From the NCBI GenBank assembly GCA_041905795.1, contig JAYRKL010000002.1, positions 186,001-250,000 of the forward strand: a DNA stretch of 64,000 nt. The letters are read 5' to 3'. A program made the position numbers and the translations under genes. The notes under the pieces were generated by a model. That model was given only the letters and a program-made list of their open reading frames with translations. It searched no databases and was not told the DNA's origin. Shown here piece after piece: positions 24,321-33,483 of this stretch. Within the stretch, counting starts at the first letter, position 1; each line of letters opens with the position of its first letter. This stretch comes from SHVO01 sp041905795 (lineage in GTDB: Bacteria; Pseudomonadota; Alphaproteobacteria; Rhodospirillales; Rhodospirillaceae).

Positions 24321-26696
24321 ATGGACGCTTCCGACCTTGCCCAAGCCCTCGCCCTGCACCAGGCCGGACGCCTCGATGAGGCGCGCGCCCTCTACGACCG
24401 CATCCTGGCGGCGACGCCCGCGGATGCCGAGGCGCTGCAGTTGCGCGGCGCCGTGGACCTGCAGCAGGGCCGGCCTGCGGAAGCGCTCGCGCTGTTCGAC
24501 CGGGCGCTGGCGGTCCGCCCCAATTTCGCCGCCGCGCACGCCAACCGGGCGGCCGCCTTGCTGGCGCTCGGGCGCCATGCCGAAGGCCTGGCGAGCTGCG
24601 AACGGGCGCTTGCCCTCAACCGCAGGACGCCGAATGTCTGGGCCAACCGCGCCGCGTTGCTCCTGAAACTGCGCCGGCCCGACAAGGCGCTGCAATCGGC
24701 CGATCAGGCGCTGGCCTACGCGCCCGACCATATTGATGCCGCGAACGTCCGGACCGAGGCGTTGCGGGCGGTGGGGCGCTACGACCAGGCTCTGGCTTCC
24801 GCCGACCGCAGCCTCGCGCTCCTGGACCAGCCCGACGTTCACGCCCTGCGCGCCGGCCTCCTCCTGGATTTGAAGCGCCCGCAAGAGGCTCTCGCCGCCG
24901 CCGACCGGGCGCTCGCGGCCACGGCCGATGCGCGCATCCTGGGCTTGCGCGCCAACGCCCTCGCACGGCTGCACCGGTTCGAGGAAGCCATCGCCGCCTA
25001 TGACCGCGCGGTGAGTCTGGCGCCGGACGACGCGGAGCTTCTCTATAATCGCGCGCTCGCCTGCGTCGAGATGGGCCGTATGGAAGACGCCTTGGCGACC
25101 AGCGCCGCGGCACAGCGCGCCAATCCGAATTTTGCGCCGGCCTTCGTCGCCGAAGCCTTGGCGCTGCGCAGTCTTGAGCGTTATGGCGAAGCCGTGGCCG
25201 CCTGTGACGCGGCGCTGACACGCGATCCGGCCTTGATCGACGCGCGGCTGGTGCGGGGCATGAGCCTGGAAGCCGCCGGCCGCCATGAGCAGGCTCTACC
25301 CGATCTGGAGGCGGCCGCACGGACCGGCGCGCCTATGGCGTTGGGAGCGAGCCTCATGTGCAGCCTGCAGATCTGCAGGTGGGACACTCTTGCGGCCAAG
25401 GCCGCCGCGTGCCGCGCCGACATCGACGCCGGCGGCGCCGGGACCGGGGCGTTCGCGGTGCTGATGCTCGAGGCCACGCAGCGCCAGCAGCAGGCCGCGG
25501 CGGCGCGCTTCTTCGAAAGCGTCGCACCGGCGCCCGATGGATACGGCTGGTCCAGGACCAGGCCCGATAAACTGAAGATCGGATATTTCTCGGCGGACTT
25601 CTTCGATCACGCCACGTCCCGTCTGGCGGTTGGACTGTTCGAGGCGCATGACCGCTCCGCCTTCGAGGTGACGGCTTTCGCTTTCGGAAACGGCGGTCCC
25701 GACGATCCCATGCGCGCACGCGTTGAAAGAGCATTCGACCGCTTTCTGGACGTGACCGGCGACAGGCCGCGCGCCGTCGTCGAGACGGCGCGCGCCCTTG
25801 GCTTGCATATCGCCGTGGACCTGAAGGGCTTCACCAAGAACGGCAGGCCCGAGGTTTTCGCCCTCGGCGCGGCGCCGATCCAGGTCAACTATCTCGGCTA
25901 CCCCGGCAGCCTGGGCAGCACACGCTATGACTATGTGATCGGCGACCGGTTCGTGACGCCGCCGGAGCAAGCGCCCTGGTTCAGCGAACGCATCGTCACC
26001 TTGCCGCACTCCTACCAGGTCAACGACGCGAAACGCATGCGCGCCGGCGCCGCGCCGGCCCGGCGCGACCTGGGCTTGCCGGAGCGCGGCTTCGTGTTCG
26101 CTAGCTTCAACAATACCTTCAAGTTGACGCCGCGGGTGTTCGACATCTGGATGCGGCTTCTCAAAGCGGTCGAGGGCAGCGTGCTATGGCTGCTGGAGGA
26201 CAACGCCGCCGCCGCGCGCAATCTGCGCGCCGAGGCCGCGGCGCGGGGCGTGCATCCGGAGCGCCTGGTGTTCGCGCCGCGCGCCGGCATGGCCCAGCAC
26301 CTGGCGCGCCAAAGGGCGGCCGACCTGTTCCTGGACACCTTTCCCTACAACGCCCACACCACCGCCAGCGACGCGCTGTGGGCGGGCCTGCCGCTGGTCA
26401 CCCGCATGGAGCAGACCTTCGCCGGCCGGGTGGCGGCGGGCATTCTTGCGGCCGCGGGTCTGCCGGACCTGATCGCCCACAGCGACGAAGATTATGAAGC
26501 GTTGGCCCTGGCGCTCGCCCGGTCGCCCGAGCGTCTGGCCGGCTACAGAGATCACCTGGAACGGAACCGCGCCGCCACGCCGCTGTTCGACACCCGTCGG
26601 TTCACGCGCGATCTTGAGGCAGCCTACAGGAAGATGTGGGCACTCTATGAATCGGGAGCCGCCCCGGCGCCGATAAATGTACCTGGCACATTTTAA
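24321..26696 (+). CDS. TPR protein with SPINDLY-type O-GlcNAc transferase domain (first of three)
   Basis: A 791-residue protein. Residues 1 to about 345 are TPR units (for example AEALALFDRALAVRPNFAAA). The C-terminal half is a GT41 (OGT/SPINDLY) catalytic domain: KIGYFSADFFDHATSRL holds the conserved His, and LFLDTFPYNAHTTASDALW and PLVTRMEQTFAGRVAAGI are the UDP-sugar-binding region. These enzymes transfer GlcNAc, fucose or related sugars to Ser/Thr of proteins. The C-terminus, NVPGTF, comes from a palindromic repeat shared with the convergent gene, and the two stop codons overlap. The protein target is unknown; bacterial homologues often modify flagellins. Confidence 0.88.
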   Translation: MDASDLAQALALHQAGRLDEARALYDRILAATPADAEALQLRGAVDLQQGRPAEALALFDRALAVRPNFAAAHANRAAALLALGRHAEGLASCERALALNRRTPNVWANRAALLLKLRRPDKALQSADQALAYAPDHIDAANVRTEALRAVGRYDQALASADRSLALLDQPDVHALRAGLLLDLKRPQEALAAADRALAATADARILGLRANALARLHRFEEAIAAYDRAVSLAPDDAELLYNRALACVEMGRMEDALATSAAAQRANPNFAPAFVAEALALRSLERYGEAVAACDAALTRDPALIDARLVRGMSLEAAGRHEQALPDLEAAARTGAPMALGASLMCSLQICRWDTLAAKAAACRADIDAGGAGTGAFAVLMLEATQRQQQAAAARFFESVAPAPDGYGWSRTRPDKLKIGYFSADFFDHATSRLAVGLFEAHDRSAFEVTAFAFGNGGPDDPMRARVERAFDRFLDVTGDRPRAVVETARALGLHIAVDLKGFTKNGRPEVFALGAAPIQVNYLGYPGSLGSTRYDYVIGDRFVTPPEQAPWFSERIVTLPHSYQVNDAKRMRAGAAPARRDLGLPERGFVFASFNNTFKLTPRVFDIWMRLLKAVEGSVLWLLEDNAAAARNLRAEAAARGVHPERLVFAPRAGMAQHLARQRAADLFLDTFPYNAHTTASDALWAGLPLVTRMEQTFAGRVAAGILAAAGLPDLIAHSDEDYEALALALARSPERLAGYRDHLERNRAATPLFDTRRFTRDLEAAYRKMWALYESGAAPAPINVPGTF

Positions 26697-26715
26697 AATG
26701 TACCAGGTACATTTT
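26675..26715. repeat. Double palindrome supplying stop codons to two convergent genes
   Basis: Two adjoining palindromes, AAATGTACCTGGCACATTTT (26675-26694, one mismatch) and AAAATGTACC-A-GGTACATTTT (26695-26715, perfect). The central TTAA (26693-26696) provides TAA to both convergent genes. Both encoded proteins therefore end in NVPGTF. The A- and T-runs on both sides would also allow weak bidirectional termination. Confidence 0.85.
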
Positions 26716-29152
26716 TCTCCCTGAGCATCGCGACATAGGCGTCTTCGAGGTCACGGGTGTAACGCGCCGTATCGAACAGCGGCGTGGCGGCGATGGCGGC
26801 GAGCTTGGCCCTGGCGCCGTCGAGCAGCGCCGGATTGCCGGCGATCTCCGCGGCGCGGGCTTCGTAGTCGGCCAGGGTCTCGGCGATCATTTCCGGCAGG
26901 CCAGCGGCCGTGAGCAGGCTGGCGCCGACGCGGCCGGGGAAGGTGGTTCCGCGGCAGGTGAGCAGCGGCAGACCCATCCACAACGCGTCGCTGCCGGTGG
27001 TGTGGGCGTTATAGGGCAGCGAGTCCAGGAACAGGTCGCCCAGGCGCATGCGCGCGAGGTGTTCCTGGTGCATCATCACCGGCGCGAACACCAGCCGCGC
27101 GGGATCGACGCCGTGGTCCGCCGCGGCGCGGCGCAGGTTGTCCGCGAACGGTCCGCGGCTTTCCAGGAGCCACAGCACCGATCCCGGCGCCCGCGCCAGG
27201 ATCCGCATCCAGCTCGCGAACATGGCGGGCGTCAGCTTGTAGGTGTGGTTGAAGTGGCAGAACACGAAAGCGCCGGACGGCAAGCCGTGCGCGGCACGGT
27301 CGGCGGCGATGCCGGGCCGTCCGCGCCGCGCGTCGTTGGCCTGGTAGCATCCAGGCAGATAGGCGACCCGTTCGACGTAATGCCCGCGTTCTTCTTCCGG
27401 AATGACGATCCGGTCGGCGACGATGTAGTCGATATAGTCGGCGCCCAGGGTGCCGGGAAACCCCAGGAAATTCACCTGCACCGGCGCCGGACGCTGGGCG
27501 AACACGTCGCTGCGGCCGAAGCCGTAGTAGCCGTTGAGGTTCACCAGGATATCGATGCCTTCGGCGGCGATGGCCTGCGCGGCCTGGGCGGCGCCCAGGC
27601 CGGCGACGGGGACGATGCGCGCGAAGGCCGCCTCCAGCCGCTTGCGCGTGCCGCTGTCGTCGGTGCGGCCGTTGTCGAAAGCGATCACCTCGAACCGGCC
27701 GCGGTCATGGTGTTCCAGCACGCCGGCCATGAGGTAGGAGGTGGCATGGCTGCGGAATTCGCCGCACAGATATCCCAATCGGATGCGCCCCGCGCGCCGG
27801 GGCGCCGCGAAGGCCGCGCGTGGTGACGCCGGGTACAGGCCGGCGTAGATCCGCGCGCAGGTCTTGAGATCGGCGGGGGAAGCTGAGACCGCCTGGTAGA
27901 CGAACGGCATCACCACCTCTTTGAGGGCCCGCACGCCGGCGTCCACCAGGGCCAGCTGCGTGTCGTAATCAGCCCAGTCGCCGACGATCATCTTCAGGTG
28001 CAGCAGTTCGCCGCGCACATAGGGTGTGTCGGGGTCGTTCTGCAGCGCTTTGGCGAAGTCGGCGGCGGCCTGGGCGAAGTGCTCGCGCTTGGCCAGCAGC
28101 ATGCTGGCGCGGTTGCGGTAGGGCAGGGCGGCCTCGGGCGCGATCTCGATGGCGCGGGTAAAGGCGGCCGCCGCGTCGTCGATGCGGTTCATGTCCCAGT
28201 AGGTGTTGCCCAGGTTGTTCCAGGCGCCCGCGAAGTCCGGTTTGATCGCCAATGCCCGTTCGAAGGCGGCGATCGCCTCGTCGAAGCGTTTCAGGTCCTT
28301 GAGGGCGAGGCCGCGGTCGTTCCAGGCCTGGACATAGGCGGGATCGAGGGCGAGGGACCTGTCGTAAGCGGCGAGGGCTTCGCTGACGCGCCCCTTGCGC
28401 GAATAGGCCAGGCCCAGGTCGTGGTAGAGGCCCGGCAACGCGGCGCCCAGGGATGCCGCGGTCTCGAAAGCCGCCAGCGCGTCGTCGGCGCGGCCGGTGC
28501 GCTCCAGGAGGCGCCCGCGGTTGTAGTGCGCGGCGCCCAGGGACGGCTTGAGGGCGATGGCACGGTCGAATTCCGCCAAGGCTTCCGCCCGCTGTCCCAT
28601 TTCGCTCAGGAGGATGCCGCGGTTGAAGATCACTTCCGGGACATTGGGCTGCAGCGCCAGCGCCCGGTCATAGCCGGCGAGGGCCTCGGCGTGGCGCTTC
28701 AACTCCATCAGGATATTGGCGCGCGCCACCTGGGCGCCGGCGTTGCGCGGTTCCAGCGCCAGGGACTCGTCGTAGCTCGCGAGGGCGGCGTCGGGCTTCT
28801 TGAGGTAATAGAGCGCGAGGCCGCGATGGGCGAGGATGTCGGGCGCGCGCGGCTTGAGTTTGAGCGTCTTGTCGAAGCTGGCGACGGCTTCCTGGAAGCG
28901 CTGCAGGTTGCACAGCGCCAGGCCGCGGCTGCCGTGGGCGTCGGCGAAATCCGGCTTGGCGCCGACGGCGCGGTCGAAACACGCCAGCGCTTCGGCGAAC
29001 CGGCCCTGCTGCAGTTTGACCGTCCCCAACAAATGGTGGGCCGTGAAATTGCGCGCATCGGCCTTGACGACCGCGGCATAGCCGCGCTCGGCCTCGGCGA
29101 AGTTGCCCTGGCGATGGTGCGCCAGGGCCTGGGCGAGCAGCGCCGCGTTCAC
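26693..29152 (-). CDS. TPR protein with SPINDLY-type O-GlcNAc transferase domain (second of three)
   Basis: An 819-residue protein starting with GTG at 29152, which overlaps the upstream peptidase stop by 4 bp (GTGA). About eleven TPR units fill residues 1-370. The GT41 domain shows RLGYLCGEFRSHATSYL with the conserved His, VQVNFLGFPGTLGADYIDY, and DLFLDSLPYNAHTTGSDALW. It is a close structural match to the convergent gene at 24321-26696 but clearly diverged in sequence. The C-terminus is also NVPGTF, from the shared palindrome. Function: likely protein O-glycosylation; substrates unknown. Coupling to an M28 peptidase gene is unusual. Confidence 0.88.
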   Translation of the reverse strand: MNAALLAQALAHHRQGNFAEAERGYAAVVKADARNFTAHHLLGTVKLQQGRFAEALACFDRAVGAKPDFADAHGSRGLALCNLQRFQEAVASFDKTLKLKPRAPDILAHRGLALYYLKKPDAALASYDESLALEPRNAGAQVARANILMELKRHAEALAGYDRALALQPNVPEVIFNRGILLSEMGQRAEALAEFDRAIALKPSLGAAHYNRGRLLERTGRADDALAAFETAASLGAALPGLYHDLGLAYSRKGRVSEALAAYDRSLALDPAYVQAWNDRGLALKDLKRFDEAIAAFERALAIKPDFAGAWNNLGNTYWDMNRIDDAAAAFTRAIEIAPEAALPYRNRASMLLAKREHFAQAAADFAKALQNDPDTPYVRGELLHLKMIVGDWADYDTQLALVDAGVRALKEVVMPFVYQAVSASPADLKTCARIYAGLYPASPRAAFAAPRRAGRIRLGYLCGEFRSHATSYLMAGVLEHHDRGRFEVIAFDNGRTDDSGTRKRLEAAFARIVPVAGLGAAQAAQAIAAEGIDILVNLNGYYGFGRSDVFAQRPAPVQVNFLGFPGTLGADYIDYIVADRIVIPEEERGHYVERVAYLPGCYQANDARRGRPGIAADRAAHGLPSGAFVFCHFNHTYKLTPAMFASWMRILARAPGSVLWLLESRGPFADNLRRAAADHGVDPARLVFAPVMMHQEHLARMRLGDLFLDSLPYNAHTTGSDALWMGLPLLTCRGTTFPGRVGASLLTAAGLPEMIAETLADYEARAAEIAGNPALLDGARAKLAAIAATPLFDTARYTRDLEDAYVAMLREKNVPGTF

Positions 29153-30345
29153 TTCGTCTTCAAACTCACGCCCGCCAGCTTGGACACCGCCGACAGCGTG
29201 GTCTGGGCCGCGTTGAGGCCGAGGCGGAAGTCCTTGTCGCTATATGTGGCGAAGACGTCGGTCGGCTGGTGCCACTGCGGATCCCAGCCGCTGCCGATAT
29301 GGATGCCGCGCTCGTTCTCGCGCACGCTGATGGCGGCGACGCTGTCCATGAACGGCACGGAATCGGTGTTGGTCATATGGGCGCCGACGCTCACCGGATA
29401 ATCGGTGGCGTAGGTCTCGTTGGCGGCCTGGAAGGCCCAGGCCAGGGCCTGGGACTGGGCCGCGAACTTGGAGTTCATCTGGAATTCCACGTTGACGTCA
29501 GCCTCCGGGCGCTGCTCCTTGCTCATGGTGCCGTCGGCCTTGGGCGCGCCGTGGTCGAACAGCATCATGTCGTGCTGGACCATCCCGAGCCACTTGGGTT
29601 CCGGGTATTTGCCGGACCCGGCGGGGCTTTCGACGCCCTGGAGCTTCTCGCGCTGGGCCACGTAATTGCGCGCGCCGTTCAGGCCGGTCTCCTCGTTGTT
29701 CCACAGCACGAAGCGGATGGAGCGGTCGGTCTGCACCTCAGGCGCGGACAGGATGCGCGCGATCTCCATCACGATCGCGGTGCCCGAGCCGTTGTCGTTG
29801 GCGGCCTCGCCCCAGCCATGGCCGTCCATATGCGCGCCCAGGATGTACATCTCGCCGGGATGGGTGGTGCCGATCTTGGTGCAGTAGACCTCCTCGCGCG
29901 GGCCCGGCGTGGTCGGCTGCTCGTTGAGTTTACGCAAGGCCGCGTCGGGCTGCTTCAGGGGGTCGGTGTTGACGCCGGTGGGGATGCGGTTGCCGCGCGG
30001 GCGTCCGCCGCCGACGGCGCGTTCCAGCGGCGAGCCCTCTGGTTCCTTGGCTGCGGGCGGCGCGGGCGGCGGCGGCTGGAAGTCGTACTTCAGGCGCGCG
30101 ATGCCGGTGCAGCCGTAGCTCTTCAATTGCGCCTCGATCCAGTCGATGGCGGCGCGGTTGCGGTCGGTGCCCTGGCGGCGGTCGCCGAACTTGGTCAGGC
30201 CCTTGATGGTGGCCTTGTATTTCTCGAGGTCGAGGCGGCTGACCAGGGTCTGGATGCCGGGATCGAGGACCGGGGCCTGCGCCGCGGCGGGACCGCACAA
30301 GAGGAGTGCCGCACAGAACGCCGCGCCGCGCTTGATGAAGGGCAT
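29149..30345 (-). CDS. Exported M28-family zinc aminopeptidase
   Basis: A 398-residue protein from the ATG at 30345, chosen because GGAGAG lies five bases upstream. A signal peptide ends near AAAQAP. M28 metal ligands are visible in GAHMDGHGWGEAANDNGSG and WNNEETGLNGARNYV; the bridging Asp is in the DNGSG segment and the Glu pair in NEETG. A Pro/Gly-rich insertion of about 60 residues (around residues 90-150) is longer than usual. It should be a periplasmic or secreted aminopeptidase with two zinc ions. The stop overlaps the SPINDLY gene start, so the two are translationally coupled. Confidence 0.85.
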   Translation of the reverse strand: MPFIKRGAAFCAALLLCGPAAAQAPVLDPGIQTLVSRLDLEKYKATIKGLTKFGDRRQGTDRNRAAIDWIEAQLKSYGCTGIARLKYDFQPPPPAPPAAKEPEGSPLERAVGGGRPRGNRIPTGVNTDPLKQPDAALRKLNEQPTTPGPREEVYCTKIGTTHPGEMYILGAHMDGHGWGEAANDNGSGTAIVMEIARILSAPEVQTDRSIRFVLWNNEETGLNGARNYVAQREKLQGVESPAGSGKYPEPKWLGMVQHDMMLFDHGAPKADGTMSKEQRPEADVNVEFQMNSKFAAQSQALAWAFQAANETYATDYPVSVGAHMTNTDSVPFMDSVAAISVRENERGIHIGSGWDPQWHQPTDVFATYSDKDFRLGLNAAQTTLSAVSKLAGVSLKTK

Positions 30346-30383
30346 GGAACTCTCCATTGATGGGCCGACTGACTTCAAAAAGC

Positions 30384-30983
30384 CTATCTGCCGCGCCCCG
30401 GACCGGCAAGGGAGCGCGGAGCCATGGCGGCGTGGACCAGGTAGCCTTTACCCCGGGTTCCTTTGCCAAAACGGGCCAATAGTTTCTCCAATTCGGCGGC
30501 CAGTTCCCGCGCCTCGGCCTCGGACAGGGTCATCATCCGCCACACATCCAGGGCCGGCGGGCCTTTGCGTGTGGCCACGCGGCGCATGGCGGGGCGGCCC
30601 TGGTCCAGGAAATAATAGACCCCGCCGTCGGCGTCGCCCTGGCGGGCGTCTCGTAAAGCGTCGCTAAGATCGGCGGCGAGTTGGCCGTCGGGCGGCGGCG
30701 CCAGGGCGGCCGGGACAAAGAACGCCGGCGCCACGGCGCGGTAGATGCGGACCGGCCGGCCGGCGCGACGCTGCTTGCGCTGTTCACGCACCAGGCCAAG
30801 GGCCACCAGCCGCCCCACATGATAGGTGAGCAGGGACAAACTCATGCCCGTCGCGTCCGCGAGGTCTTTGAGCGAACGCTCGCCCCGCGCCAGTTCCAGC
30901 ACCAGCCGGCGGCGGTGATCGGTGAACACGGCGGCGGCTTTCTCGGTGCGCACGGTGAAGGCGTTCGCCGGGAGGATGTTCAT
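30384..30983 (-). CDS. Winged-helix transcriptional regulator (ArsR/HTH_20-like)
   Basis: About 200 residues from the ATG at 30983. A winged helix-turn-helix covers residues about 15-75: VLELARGERSLKDLADATGM, then SLLTYHVGRLVALGLVREQR, with a basic wing (KQRRAGRPVRIYRA). The C-terminal half has no recognised ligand domain. It could control the adjacent M28-peptidase/SPINDLY operon or the divergent serine hydrolase gene at 31110. The start is uncertain: the ORF continues upstream and no strong ribosome-binding site marks 30983. Confidence 0.7.
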   Translation of the reverse strand: MNILPANAFTVRTEKAAAVFTDHRRRLVLELARGERSLKDLADATGMSLSLLTYHVGRLVALGLVREQRKQRRAGRPVRIYRAVAPAFFVPAALAPPPDGQLAADLSDALRDARQGDADGGVYYFLDQGRPAMRRVATRKGPPALDVWRMMTLSEAEARELAAELEKLLARFGKGTRGKGYLVHAAMAPRSLAGPGRGR

Positions 30984-31109
30984 GGCTGCCCCGCGCATGA
31001 CAAAGTTGTTGGGGACCACTTTATCCCGGTTCTGGTTCAAGGTCCCGGCTGTCATTTGAAGTTGGGGCGGCCTTAGCCTTGCGCATCACGGCAACGGGGA
31101 GATGCGATC

Positions 31110-32222
31110 ATGAAATGGCATCATGCGGCGATAGCTGCGAGTTGGGTTCTCGCCACGGGCGCGGCCCAGGCGGCGGGATTTGCCTGTATCGCCGAGGAGG
31201 CGGCGCGCCGGGATTATTCGGGCACGATCTCGCTGCTCCATGACGGCCAGAGCGTCGCCGAGGTGGCGCGGGGGTTGGTTGGCGGCCCCGATAGTGCCGC
31301 GATCACCGCCGCGACGCGCTTCAATATCGGTTCGGCCAACAAGATGTTCACGGCGGTGGCGGTGGCGCAGCTGGTGGATGCGGGCAAGGTCTCGTTCGAC
31401 GATCCGGTCGGCACGTATGTGCCGGAACTCACCCCCGAAGCCCGCGCCGTGACGCTGCATCAGCTGCTCACCCATACCTCGGGCCTTGGCGATTTTTTCC
31501 GGCCGCAGAACATCGCCGTGGTGCGCGCGGCACGCAAAGCGATCGACCTGCTGCCGGTGCTGGTGTCGGACACGCCGCAGTTTCCGCCCGGATCGCAGTT
31601 CAGTTACTCCAACAGTGGTTTCGCCCTGCTCGGCATCGTCGTGGAGCGTGTGTCCGGCGAGGTCTACGGCGACTATCTGCGCAAACATATTTTTGAGCCG
31701 GCGGGCATGACCGCCACCTCGCTCGACGCCGCCTCCGGCGGTGTGGCGGCGCAAGGCATGACCCGCATGCAGATGCCGGGGCCTGGGGCGGGACCTCCCG
31801 GTGGTCCGCCGCCGGGAGGGCCGGTTAAAGGCCCAATGCCGCGCGGTGACGGGCCGTTGCGCCCGGCGCCCAACACGGCGGACTTCGGCTCCGCCGCCGG
31901 CGGCGCCTTCAGCACCACCGCCGACCTGCAGAAATTCCTGGCGGCGCTCAGGGCCGGGAAGCTCACCAAATCGGCGGCGGTTCTCACAACGCCCAAGGCC
32001 GATCCCGGGCGCGGCCTGCGCTATGGCTACGGCTTCGGGGTGATGGCGGGCGACGGCCTGACCTGGACCGGCCATAACGGCGGCACGCCAGGGGCCAATG
32101 CCGAAATCCACGCCACCACCGACGGCGCCTGGTCGGCGGCGGTGCTGGCCAACCGCGATCCGCCCCTGGCCACCGAGATGTTCCGCTACATCCAGGGCGT
32201 GGTGAAGGCCGGCGGTTGCTAG
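31110..32222 (+). CDS. Exported beta-lactamase-family serine hydrolase (class C / DD-peptidase fold)
   Basis: A 370-residue protein with a signal peptide ending near AQAAG. Active-site motifs of the penicillin-binding fold are present: S75-x-x-K78 (GSANK), Y166-S-N168 (FSYSNSG) and H322-N-G-G (GHNGGTPG). A Pro/Gly-rich insertion at residues 222-246 is a likely disordered loop. The HNGG triad version is typical of esterase/beta-lactamase family (EstB-like) members rather than classical AmpC (KTG), so an esterase or D-amino-peptidase activity is as likely as beta-lactam hydrolysis. Transcribed away from a winged-helix regulator, which may control it. Confidence 0.82.
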   Translation: MKWHHAAIAASWVLATGAAQAAGFACIAEEAARRDYSGTISLLHDGQSVAEVARGLVGGPDSAAITAATRFNIGSANKMFTAVAVAQLVDAGKVSFDDPVGTYVPELTPEARAVTLHQLLTHTSGLGDFFRPQNIAVVRAARKAIDLLPVLVSDTPQFPPGSQFSYSNSGFALLGIVVERVSGEVYGDYLRKHIFEPAGMTATSLDAASGGVAAQGMTRMQMPGPGAGPPGGPPPGGPVKGPMPRGDGPLRPAPNTADFGSAAGGAFSTTADLQKFLAALRAGKLTKSAAVLTTPKADPGRGLRYGYGFGVMAGDGLTWTGHNGGTPGANAEIHATTDGAWSAAVLANRDPPLATEMFRYIQGVVKAGGC

Positions 32223-32282
32223 CCGCCATAATTTCGCGCCAGTCCGAGGTCAAGCTCCCGTCCTCGCGGAGGGAGAGGGACC

Positions 32283-33416
32283 ATGCGGACATACGATCTG
32301 ATCATTGTCGGCGCCAGTTTCGCGGGGCTCTCCTGCGCCCGCACCGCGGCGGCGCGCGGGCTCAAGGTCTGCGTCCTGGAGCGCAAGGCGGAGCCGGGCG
32401 CCGCGGTGCGCACCACCGGCATCCTGGTGAAGGAAGCCGCCGAGGACATGGACGTGCCCGCGTCTCTGACCCGGCGTATCCGCGGTGTCAGGCTGTATGC
32501 CCCCAACGGCGCCCATGTGGATCACTGGGCGCCCGGGTACTACTTCATGGCCACCGATACCCCTGGCCTGATGCGCTGGCTGGCGGAGGAAGCGGTGCGC
32601 GCGGGCGCCGACCTGCGCCTCGGCACGCCGTTCCGCGGCGCCGAGATTTCGGGTGAAGGCGTCGCCGTGCATGACGCCGGCGTCCGCGCGCCGCTGTTGA
32701 TCGGCGCCGACGGCGCGGCCTCCAACGTGGCGCGGGTCTTCGGCCTCGCGCGCAATACGGAATTCCTGGCGGGGGCGGAATGGGAGCTGGCGCCGGAGGC
32801 CGGGCTCGACCCCCGCTTCCTGCACTGCATCCTCGATAGCGAGATCGCCCCCGGCTATATCGCCTGGGCGGTGCCGGGGGTGAACTGCATCCAGCTGGGC
32901 GTCGCCGTGCGCCCGCATTTGTTCAGAGGGGGCAAGGCCGATCCCGGCGCGGTGCTGCGGACCTATGGCGCGCGGCTGGGGCTATCCCAGGCGCGCTGCA
33001 TCGGCGTGCGCTCCGGGCCTATCCCCGTGGGCGGCGCGCTGGGCAAAACCGCGGCCGGCCCCGTCATGTTGATCGGCGACGCCGCCGGCCACTGTTCGCC
33101 GCTCACCGGCGGCGGCATCGCGCTGGCGCTCAGGCTGGGGCGGCGGGCGGCGCAGATGGTGTCCGACTGGCGTGACGCCGGCGGTGAGCATCCGGCCGTG
33201 GCCATGGCGCGCGAGGCGCCCCGTTTTGCCGTGAAGGGTCTGATGCGCCGCGCGCTCGATCTGGCGCCGCCCAACTGGGTATGGAATGCGACCTTGGGCA
33301 CGGCGGCGTTCCGCGGGCTTGCCCAGGCGGTCTACTTCCACCGCCGCGGCGCCGGCGAGGAATTGCCTTACCCCGAAACCGCGCCCGCTGTTACCGAAGC
33401 CGATCCCGTCGTCTGA
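32283..33416 (+). CDS. FAD-dependent oxidoreductase, geranylgeranyl reductase-like
   Basis: A 377-residue cytoplasmic flavoprotein. The N-terminal dinucleotide fingerprint is DLIIVGASFAGLSCARTAA with the acidic strand end VLERK. The second FAD motif LIGADGAASNVARVFGL and the third, VMLIGDAAGHCSPLTGGGI, are as in geranylgeranyl reductases and aromatic hydroxylases. Family members saturate prenyl chains or hydroxylate aromatics. It starts 60 nt after the serine hydrolase gene with AGGGAGAGG just upstream of the ATG. Substrate unknown. Confidence 0.8.
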   Translation: MRTYDLIIVGASFAGLSCARTAAARGLKVCVLERKAEPGAAVRTTGILVKEAAEDMDVPASLTRRIRGVRLYAPNGAHVDHWAPGYYFMATDTPGLMRWLAEEAVRAGADLRLGTPFRGAEISGEGVAVHDAGVRAPLLIGADGAASNVARVFGLARNTEFLAGAEWELAPEAGLDPRFLHCILDSEIAPGYIAWAVPGVNCIQLGVAVRPHLFRGGKADPGAVLRTYGARLGLSQARCIGVRSGPIPVGGALGKTAAGPVMLIGDAAGHCSPLTGGGIALALRLGRRAAQMVSDWRDAGGEHPAVAMAREAPRFAVKGLMRRALDLAPPNWVWNATLGTAAFRGLAQAVYFHRRGAGEELPYPETAPAVTEADPVV

Positions 33417-33425
33417 GCTGTCTGG

Positions 33426-33474
33426 CCCTGTACATCCGCCCCGGCCTATAGTCGCGCAGGGTGGATGTACAGGG
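33426..33474. promoter_or_regulatory. 12-bp perfect inverted repeat before an exported propeller gene
   Basis: CCCTGTACATCC (33426-33437) and GGATGTACAGGG (33463-33474) are exact reverse complements, separated by 25 nt. The right arm ends one base before the AGGG of the ribosome-binding site of the gene starting at 33484. It could be an operator for a dimeric repressor or an RNA stem that hides the ribosome-binding site. Confidence 0.6.
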
Positions 33475-33483
33475 AGGGCTGTC

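Noticed and set aside
26675..26715. Treating the double palindrome as a simple terminator
   Set aside because: The stems are short and A/T-rich outside GTACC/GGTAC, and its symmetrical coding effect on both genes is better explained as a repeat element; termination may be secondary.
31110..32222. Calling the serine hydrolase an AmpC beta-lactamase
   Set aside because: The third motif is HNGG rather than KTG and there is a Pro/Gly-rich insertion, so resistance function cannot be claimed.
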